A program made the position numbers and the translations under genes. Positions 1 to 6,000 of a stretch of 8,534 bases of DNA are shown in pieces (position 1 is the stretch's first letter; each line of letters begins with the position of its first letter). The DNA is taken from contig CAJXAU010000048.1 in NCBI GenBank assembly GCA_913050205.1, positions 1 to 8,534 of the forward strand, written 5' to 3'. Origin of the DNA: an uncultured Verrucomicrobiota bacterium. Its GTDB lineage: Bacteria; Verrucomicrobiota; Verrucomicrobiia; Limisphaerales; UBA1096. Under the pieces are notes generated by a model that was not told the DNA's origin, made no database searches, and saw only the letters and a list, made by a program, of their open reading frames with translations.

Positions 1-81
1 TTTGGCAAACACCTTGGCCTTCTTGGCATCGGTGACCCCCTTCTGCCGCTTAACCTTGGACCATTTATTATGACCAGCCAT
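1..81 (-). CDS. yebC: YebC/TACO1-family protein, N-terminal fragment (runs off left edge)
   Basis: Only the first 27 codons are present. The minus strand reads from an ATG at 81-79 and begins MAGHNKWSKVKRQKG, then VTDAKKAKVFAK. This closely matches the YebC (DUF28) N-terminus, whose hallmark is MAGHSKW followed by a basic stretch, then DAK(R/K)xKxF. Family members are cytosolic proteins of about 240-250 residues; some act as transcriptional regulators and others, like TACO1, help ribosomes through difficult stretches. Which applies here cannot be told from the fragment. No clear Shine-Dalgarno motif precedes the ATG. A terminator about 110 bp upstream separates it from the LRR gene on the same strand, so it probably has its own promoter in 82-187, though I found no convincing -35/-10 pair there. 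The family call is firm despite the short length because the N-terminus is so characteristic. Confidence 0.9.
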   Translation of the reverse strand, partial: MAGHNKWSKVKRQKGVTDAKKAKVFAK

Positions 82-162
82 GGGAAAAAATCCGCCGTAA
101 AAACCATCCCGGCGGGCGGAAAGGCTTACCAACTAATCGCAGCCAATGGAATGAAAATTGCC

Positions 163-176
163 CGCTTGGCCAAGCG
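163..176. repeat. Iterated palindrome CGCTTGGCCAAGCG, intergenic copy
   Basis: Exact 14-bp palindrome in the non-coding gap between the yebC start and the terminator of the LRR gene. It is the only perfect copy in the window outside a gene, so no protein constraint explains it. Confidence 0.85.
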
Positions 177-187
177 CTTGGTTTACG

Positions 188-218
188 AAAAAAGCCCGGA
201 CGCGCTGTCCGGGCTTTT
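188..218 (-). terminator. Rho-independent terminator downstream of the LRR gene
   Basis: A perfect 12-bp inverted repeat (AAAAGCCCGGAC at 190-201 and its complement at 207-218) encloses a 5-nt loop GCGCT. On the minus strand the stem is followed by six T residues (188-193 complement), partly within the stem, which fits a terminator for the LRR gene ending at 239. On the plus strand it ends in four T, so it may work in both directions, but no plus-strand gene ends just upstream in this window. It sits 20 nt beyond the LRR stop codon. Confidence 0.85.
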
Positions 219-238
219 GGAAAAGTGGATGAGCGTTT

Positions 239-1351
239 TTACAGGCTCAGGTCGACCTTGTCGCTGAGGCCGAGTTTTTTCAGGGCGGCTTTCAGTTCGT
301 CGACCTCCTGCTTGGTGATGCCGTCTTCCGGAGCCACGCTGAGTTGCAGCTTGAGTTTGGCATCCTTCACGAGGCCGAACCGCTGCAGGATGTCCTTCTG
401 GAATGCGGCCAACTGGTCGCCAGTCAACTCGCCGGACCAGCCGGTGCTGTTGAAGGTGACCAACTCGGGCTGACGGGGGGTCTCGACTCGTACGCCAAAC
501 TTCATCAGGCGCGCAAACTGCAGTCGGCTGTCGGCAGCGCCGTCCACCGGATTGCCCTTCATGTAGAGGCGCAGGAATGGAGCAAAGTTTTTCGGCCCCT
601 TGTAGTCGGTCCCGGCCATGCTGACGAGAGAGTCGAGGTTGGCCACCTTGTTGTTCTCGAGGAACAGGAAGTGCAGGCGGGTGAGTCCGTTGAGCGGACT
701 GAGGTCGGCGATCTCATTGTTGCCGGCCGAGAGAGTGGTGAGACCCTTGAGCGAGGCAACGCCATCGAGCTTGGTAATCTGGTTGTGATCCAGATACAGC
801 GACCACAGCTTGGTCAGCTTTAGCGCAGGTGAAAAATCGTTGATGCGGTTGTTCGAGAGATAGAGCGAACGCATATTGCTGAGTTTCTCGAGCGGCTTTA
901 AGTCCTTCACGCGGTTGTTGGAAAGCTCGATGTACTGCAGCGCAGTCAACCCGGCGATCGGCGAGATGTCCTCGATCTTGTTTTTCGCGAGATTAAGGTA
1001 TTGGATACGCTTAAGATCTTTGATCGCGCTGAAATCAGTAATCTCATTTCCCGACAGATCCAACGAGGCGAGAGCGCGACATTTCTCGAGACCGCTCAAA
1101 TCCTTGATACCCGCGTTGGTGACCTTGATGGTGGAGAGATGGATCAGATCCCCCTCGACCAACGGCTCCTTATTGTATCGCTTGGCGAACACAAACTTCC
1201 GAACGCCCTCCTCCAGTGCCTTGTCCTTGAAGACCGACTGCGGCTTGGGCTTCTCCTCCTTCTTCTCCTGCGCGGCTAGGTCTGGGGCGGCGATTAGCCC
1301 CAGCGCCAGTCCGGCAAAAACGATACCTCTGGTAAACATCATGTTTTTCAT
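239..1351 (-). CDS. Secreted leucine-rich-repeat protein (internalin-type 22-residue repeats)
   Basis: Encodes 370 residues from the ATG at 1351. That start is preferred because it directly begins a signal peptide (MKNMMFTRG, a hydrophobic FAGLALGLIAA stretch, then cleavage near LAAQ at residues 26-28). The longer start at 1423 adds 24 residues that would bury the signal. A lysine-rich linker follows, then eight LRRs at about residues 69-245: one of 23 residues and seven of exactly 22, each fitting LxxLxLxxNxIxDxSPLxxL. A possible ninth (LRLYMKGNP) follows after a short insertion. The last 100 residues are not repeats and end in a charged helix-like segment (KQEVDELKAALKKLGL). Bacterial LRRs of this kind usually bind proteins; the partner is unknown. 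The protein is exported, to the periplasm or outside, with no anchor visible. The gene is head to head with the DUF2851 gene and ends at a strong terminator, so it is probably monocistronic. No Shine-Dalgarno motif is evident. Confidence 0.88.
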   Translation of the reverse strand: MKNMMFTRGIVFAGLALGLIAAPDLAAQEKKEEKPKPQSVFKDKALEEGVRKFVFAKRYNKEPLVEGDLIHLSTIKVTNAGIKDLSGLEKCRALASLDLSGNEITDFSAIKDLKRIQYLNLAKNKIEDISPIAGLTALQYIELSNNRVKDLKPLEKLSNMRSLYLSNNRINDFSPALKLTKLWSLYLDHNQITKLDGVASLKGLTTLSAGNNEIADLSPLNGLTRLHFLFLENNKVANLDSLVSMAGTDYKGPKNFAPFLRLYMKGNPVDGAADSRLQFARLMKFGVRVETPRQPELVTFNSTGWSGELTGDQLAAFQKDILQRFGLVKDAKLKLQLSVAPEDGITKQEVDELKAALKKLGLSDKVDLSL

Positions 1352-1399
1352 GCGAAATGCGACCGGCAGGAAACCCCAATCCGCCCCCGAGGCCAAGTG

Positions 1400-1442
1400 T
1401 TTTTTTTGGAGGCTTGAAACCACGAATCACGGGCGAAATACT
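1400..1442 (+). promoter_or_regulatory. Candidate sigma70-type promoter for the DUF2851 gene
   Basis: A run of eight T (1400-1407) lies just upstream of TTGAAA (1414-1419, five of six matches to TTGACA). After a 17-bp spacer comes AATACT (1437-1442, four of six to TATAAT). Transcription would start near 1449, the GTG candidate start codon. This lies in the 97-bp divergent gap between the LRR and DUF2851 genes. It is a by-eye match and the T-run as an UP-like element is inference. I saw no comparable match for the LRR gene on the other strand. Confidence 0.4.
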
Positions 1443-1448
1443 CTCCCC

Positions 1449-2855
1449 GTGCCCAGCCTCTACTCACAATGGCGTCAACAGGCGATGCCATCCGTCCTGC
1501 GAGAGGGGCAAACTCCGCCGCCCGAGCAATTTCTACAGCAGGTTTGGCAATATCAGCGCATCCGTCGGGCCGACCTCTGCACCTCAGACGGCCGCCGCGT
1601 CACAGTGCTGCATCCCGGCTTCCTAAACCTCGAGGCCGGGCCGGATTTTCAACGGGCATACATTCAAGTCGGCCGTGCTGCGCCGGTCGAGTGCGACATC
1701 GAGATCGACGTTGCCTCCGGGGGATGGCACCAACACGGGCATCACGCCAACCCCACGTTTGCCGGGGTCAGGCTACACGTCGTCTGGCAGGCCGGAGCCG
1801 GTGGGCCAAACGACATGCCCGTGGTCGAGTTGAGAGATCAACTCGACGCCCCGGTCGCCCAGATTGCCCAGGCACTTGGCCAAGCGCCAGCCGTGCCGCC
1901 AGGCTCGTTGGGGCGATGCGCGGCACCACTCGCCGACCTGCCGGCAACCAAAATACACGACCTGCTTGGCCAAGCGGCCCAGACACGACTGGCTGCCAAG
2001 GCCGCAGCACTGGCTGCCGTCGCCGAGCAAGCCAACTGGAAACAGGCACTATGGATCGGCCTCTTCACCGCGCTGGGCTACAAACAGAACAGTTGGCCCA
2101 TGCGACGGCTCGCTGAACTGCTGCCCCAGCTTGGCCAACCGACCGAGCCGGTCGCGCTATTGGCGCGCCTTCTTGGGGTGGGTGGGCTGCTGCCCGATCA
2201 GCTCGACCGCGACAGGCTCACCAACCGCCACCTGCGCACCCTCTGGGATCAGTGGTGGCGCGACCGCGACCGCTTGGCCAAGCGCATCCTGCCGAAGGGC
2301 ATCTGGACGTTTCACGGCCTGCGCCCGGCCAACCGCCCCGAACGCCGCTTGGCCCTCGCTGCACATTGGCTGTCGCGCCCGAACTTTATCCCGTGGCTGG
2401 ACGACTGGGTTTGCCAGACGAAAACCAGGCCGACCCCGGCAGCAGCATTGCTCAAGCACCTCACTGCGAACGACGAATACTGGTCAACACATTGGACTTT
2501 TCGCTCTGGCCGATTTGCCAAGGCGCAGCCATTGCTGGGTGCCGGGCGGCTGCACGACATCGCCGTAAACATCATCCTACCGTGGCTCTACGCTCGCTCG
2601 CTGGAGGACAACAACGCCGGCCTTCGGCAACGAGTGGTTGAGCGCTACTTCGCCTGGCCAAAGGGGCAGGACAACTCGCGCCTCCGGTTCGTCCGGCAGC
2701 GCCTGCTTGGAGTCAGGCGCATCAGCCTCCGTGGAGCAGCTGCACAGCAGGGCCTCCTGCAGGTGCAGGCCGACTTTTGTAACCGGACAAACGCCCTGTG
2801 CGACGACTGCGTTTTTCCCGATCTCGTTCGCAGGCAATTCCTCAAAAAAAATTGA
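1449..2855 (+). CDS. DUF2851 family protein
   Basis: Encodes about 468 residues; biochemical function unknown. Conserved DUF2851 landmarks, numbered from the GTG: FLQQVWQYQRI near 24-34, HPGFLNLEAGPDF ending at F67, ECDIEIDVASGGWHQHGHH at 81-99, and RLHVVW at 108-113. The histidine/acidic cluster resembles a metal or catalytic site, but this is inference. The C-terminus has Cys444-x6-Cys451-x2-Cys454, a cysteine spacing like that of DNA-glycosylase iron-sulfur loops but lacking the fourth Cys. The open frame extends upstream to 876, but that part is antisense to the LRR gene. Real start candidates are GTG 1449, favoured because SLYSQWRQQ reads like an N-terminus of this family, and ATG 1485, which would give 456 residues. 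Neither has a Shine-Dalgarno motif. The protein has no signal peptide and is rich in W and R. Five palindrome copies or near-copies lie inside it. No terminator follows; a tRNA begins 56 bp downstream. Confidence 0.85.
   Translation: MPSLYSQWRQQAMPSVLREGQTPPPEQFLQQVWQYQRIRRADLCTSDGRRVTVLHPGFLNLEAGPDFQRAYIQVGRAAPVECDIEIDVASGGWHQHGHHANPTFAGVRLHVVWQAGAGGPNDMPVVELRDQLDAPVAQIAQALGQAPAVPPGSLGRCAAPLADLPATKIHDLLGQAAQTRLAAKAAALAAVAEQANWKQALWIGLFTALGYKQNSWPMRRLAELLPQLGQPTEPVALLARLLGVGGLLPDQLDRDRLTNRHLRTLWDQWWRDRDRLAKRILPKGIWTFHGLRPANRPERRLALAAHWLSRPNFIPWLDDWVCQTKTRPTPAAALLKHLTANDEYWSTHWTFRSGRFAKAQPLLGAGRLHDIAVNIILPWLYARSLEDNNAGLRQRVVERYFAWPKGQDNSRLRFVRQRLLGVRRISLRGAAAQQGLLQVQADFCNRTNALCDDCVFPDLVRRQFLKKN
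1873..1886. repeat. Iterated palindrome, one-mismatch copy (CACTTGGCCAAGCG)
   Basis: The inner 10 bp CTTGGCCAAG is intact and one outer base differs. It lies inside the DUF2851 gene and is read as ALGQA. Confidence 0.75.
1963..1976. repeat. Iterated palindrome, one-mismatch copy (TGCTTGGCCAAGCG)
   Basis: A 12-bp perfect palindrome with one outer mismatch, 90 bp after the previous copy, read as LLGQA in the DUF2851 protein. Confidence 0.78.
2271..2284. repeat. Iterated palindrome CGCTTGGCCAAGCG in the DUF2851 gene
   Basis: Exact 14-bp copy. Here it is read in a different frame from its neighbours, giving RLAKR instead of LGQA. Confidence 0.85.
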
Positions 2856-2864
2856 AAAAATCAT

Positions 2865-2892
2865 TTGCAAAAGACGCCAATTTCGGTAGTTT
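2865..2892 (+). promoter_or_regulatory. Candidate promoter of the tRNA-Gly gene
   Basis: TTGCAA (2865-2870), a 16-bp spacer and TAGTTT (2887-2892) are followed by a GC-rich stretch (GCGCCTCCGC), as is common in the discriminator of stable-RNA promoters. Transcription would begin about 12 nt before the tRNA 5' end. The -10 match is weak (three of six). An alternative is read-through from the DUF2851 gene. Confidence 0.35.
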
Positions 2893-2911
2893 GCGCCTCC
2901 GCTTTCCGGGA

Positions 2912-2987
2912 GCGGGTGTAGCTCAGTTGGTAGAGCATCACCTTGCCAAGGTGACTGTCGAGAGTTCGAGTCTCTTCACCCGCTCCA
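2912..2987 (+). tRNA. tRNA-Gly(GCC)
   Basis: A complete cloverleaf of 76 nt. The acceptor stem GCGGGTG pairs with CACCCGC; the D arm is GCTC/GAGC; the anticodon stem TCACC/GGTGA encloses loop TTGCCAA with anticodon GCC at 2945-2947. The T arm is GAGAG-TTCGAGT-CTCTT with one G-U pair. The discriminator base is T and the CCA end is encoded at 2985-2987. GCC reads GGC and GGT glycine codons; GGC is frequent in the neighbouring genes. A T-rich stretch follows directly after CCA and could help termination, but it has no hairpin of its own. Confidence 0.97.
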
Positions 2988-3040
2988 TTTTTTCTCTTCA
3001 GCACTCCCATCAAGATTCAGGTAGCCAGATCCCTGTCCGG

Positions 3041-3068
3041 TTGAGGTGGGTTTGATGCGACGTCTATT
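3041..3068 (+). promoter_or_regulatory. Weak candidate promoter for the large lamin-tail/CotH gene
   Basis: TTGAGG (3041-3046), a 16-bp spacer and TCTATT (3063-3068) each match the sigma70 consensus at four of six positions. The predicted transcription start would coincide with the ATG at 3074, implying a leaderless mRNA. The match is weak and could be chance. Confidence 0.2.
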
Positions 3069-3073
3069 GTGTC

Positions 3074-6000
3074 ATGGGAAAAATCGACCATCAGCCTTTC
3101 TCTGATTTCCCTTCGGAAAGACTGCGCCAACCGGCTCGTTCGCTGCCTCGTTTTGGTGTCTGGCTTCTTCTTTTGACCGCTACTTTCTCCCTTATGGCAG
3201 ACGTGCGGATCAACGAGATTCACTATCGCCCAAAAAATGAATCGACCGCGGAGGAGTTTGTTGAGCTTTGGAATCACGGTAAAAAAACAGTTTCGCTCAC
3301 AGGATGGCGACTGGATCGCGGGATTGATTTTTTATTTACCACCCAATCGCTGCCGCCGGGCACCGGCCTCGTCGTCGCCTCCGATCCCGACCGACTCGTG
3401 GAACTGCATCCAGATCTGAAGAACATCTCCGGGCCTTGGATGGGGAGACTGGGCAACAACGGCGAAACGATCCGGCTGGTTGATGACGCCGGCAAGACGG
3501 TGGACAAAATCCGGTACGCCACCGAGGGCGACTGGTCGCGCCGGGTACGCGGCCCGCTTCAGGAGGGTCACCGCGGCTGGGTTTGGCAAAGCGACCACGA
3601 TGGCGGCGGACACTCATTGGAACTGCGCCAACCTGAACTGCCCATCAACCACGGCCAAAACTGGGCAGCCAGCCAAGCCGATGGTGGCACACCGGGCAGG
3701 ATAAATTCGACATACACCAGCGACCTCCCGCCGATGATCCTCGAACCCAAGCATTCCCCTTCCCTGCCGGCGTCGGCCGACGAGGTGACCATCTCTGTCC
3801 GCATCGCCGATGAACAAACGGACACGGTTACGGCTCGACTCCATTTTCGGGAGGACGGCGAAGCGGCGTTCCAGTCCTTGCCGATGAAACGAAAAAATCA
3901 GGGACTCTATCGAGCAACGATACCGCCCAAGCCCAGCGGTACGGTGGTCGAGTTTTTCGTCACGGCAGTTGACAACAACAAAAATGAACGCATCTGGCCA
4001 AACGTTGACCCGGGTTGTCCGCATGCACTTTATCAGGTCATCGAAAAACGATTGGCGCCCGGGCGGCCGATACATCGAATCATCCTCACCGCAAAGGAGC
4101 GTGGCGAGTTGGCAGCCATTGGCGCGAAGCCGTGGTACCGGACCAGCGATGCGCAGATGAACGGTACGTTTATCAACCGGGAGGGTGGCAAAATCTCCGT
4201 GCGCTACAACGTTGGCGTGCGTCTCCGCGGAACCACCTCGCGCGCTGCTGTTCACAAAAGCAGGCGGGTGAATTTTCCCAACGATCAACCTTGGCAAAAC
4301 CGGACGGCGATCAACCTGAACGCCGTCAGCCCGCAGGTGCAGGAGCTTGGGAGCGCACTGTTTCGGCTCGCCGGCCTGCCCGCGCCACGCGCGCGCGTCG
4401 TGCGCGTGTACGAGAATAATCAGCCACTCGGCGGGCCATCGCAGTTTCATCACTACGTGGAGCTGGATCCACTGAATTCCGAGTATATTCGCTGGCAGTT
4501 TCCCGAAGACGCCAACGGCAACCTGTACAAGGGCGGCGGCCATGCCGATTTAAAATACCTTGGCGACGCGGCTGCGCCCTACGCTGAGACGCATTTTTAT
4601 GCCAAGCAAACCAACCGCTGGCTCAATGATTACACCGACCTAATCAACTTCCTGCGCACGCTTGGCCAGACGGACGGCACGACGTTGCCGGACGTGTTGG
4701 AGCAGCACATGAATCTCGACAGCTGGACCCGCCACCTTGCGGTGCACGACCTCCTCGGTAACGAGGAGACGAGCCTCGTGACCGGGGACCGGGGCGACTA
4801 CGCGCTTTACGCTGGTGTTGAAGATTCGCGATTCATATTAATCCCCTACGACCTCGACGGTGTGCTGGGTACTGGCGGCGGCGAAAAGAGTGCACTACTC
4901 CGTGCCACGGCAAATACCGCGCTTGGCCAAGTGCTGCAACATCCCGGAGTCGCCGCGCGTTACTGGCGTCATCTTGATGAGTTGGCGCACACCGTGTTCG
5001 AGCCGGAAAACTTTTCACGAACGGTCGATCAACTGACCGGCGACTACCTGCCCGCCACCGAGCGCGACCGCATCAAGGCGTTCGCAGCCAAGCGGAGGGC
5101 GTTTGTGCTGGCACAAGTACCAAAAGCCCTCACGGTCGATGCGCGCTTGGCCAAGCGCGACGGGTGGTACGTTTCCGACTCGCCCGGGATTGAATTGAGC
5201 GGCATGGCAGACGCCGCGACCACTGCGGCGGTACATGTCAACGGCCAAGCGGCCGCGCTTGCCGGTTCCCGAGCACATTGGCAAGCCAAGGTCACGCTTC
5301 GGCCGGGATTAAACCAAATCCTGATTCAGACACTTGATGATGATGGTTCGGAGACTCAGCGGCGTTTTGTCCCGGTTTGGTACGGTGCCATCCCAACCGC
5401 TGCAGTTGGCGGGTCGATCAACCGCGACACGACCTGGACGGCGGAAAAACCGGTATTCATTGAGAAGCCGCTACAGGTCGGGGAGAATGCCACGCTGACG
5501 ATTGATCCGGGCGCGACGGTCTGCTTCGCCCCAGGTGCCCACCTGCAGGTCGCTGGCCGGTTGATCGCAAACGGCGAACAGGAAAAACGAATCCAGTTAA
5601 CAGGGCTGCCGGGGGAGTCGCAACCGTGGGGCGGGATTCGGTTGATCAACGCCGCCAAGCCAAGCCGACTGGCTCACGTCGATTTTCACCAGACCGATTC
5701 CTACGCGTTGGCGCTGACAAACTCCGCGATGGCACTCGACCACGTTCGCTGGCACCAAACCCAGACAAACCTGATCTGGTTTCGCAATGCCTCGCTCACC
5801 GTGCGCGACAGCGTTTTTCCCGCACTGGAACACAGCGAACATGTTCGCGGAGTCGGGATTCGTGCGGACGGCGAATTGGTTTTCGAGCGGTGCACATTCG
5901 GCCGGACGACCGGCGGCAACGACGTGATGGACATTAGCGGTGGAAAACGACCCGGCCCGATTCTCGAGCTTTACGACAACGTGTTCCTCGGCGGCAATGA

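Noticed and set aside
70..267. Short plus-strand open frame over the yebC start and the terminator
   Set aside because: It runs antisense to the YebC N-terminus, through the terminator hairpin and into the LRR 3' end, with no recognisable product.
876..1448. Long N-terminal extension of the DUF2851 open frame
   Set aside because: It is antisense to the signal peptide and repeats of the LRR gene, and the recognisable DUF2851 domain starts only after about 1450.
2939..2953. CACCTTGCCAAGGTG in the tRNA as a palindrome copy
   Set aside because: It is the anticodon arm of tRNA-Gly(GCC), with loop and stem fully explained by tRNA structure; similarity to the iterated palindrome is coincidental.
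2912..3073. tRNA-Gly as an integration site for a mobile element carrying the giant gene
   Set aside because: I saw no integrase and no second copy of the tRNA 3' end in the window.
4380..4408. Alternating CG-rich tract, potentially Z-DNA forming
   Set aside because: It is explained by arginine and valine codons (PRARVVRV) in a GC-rich coding region; no other sign of a regulatory role.
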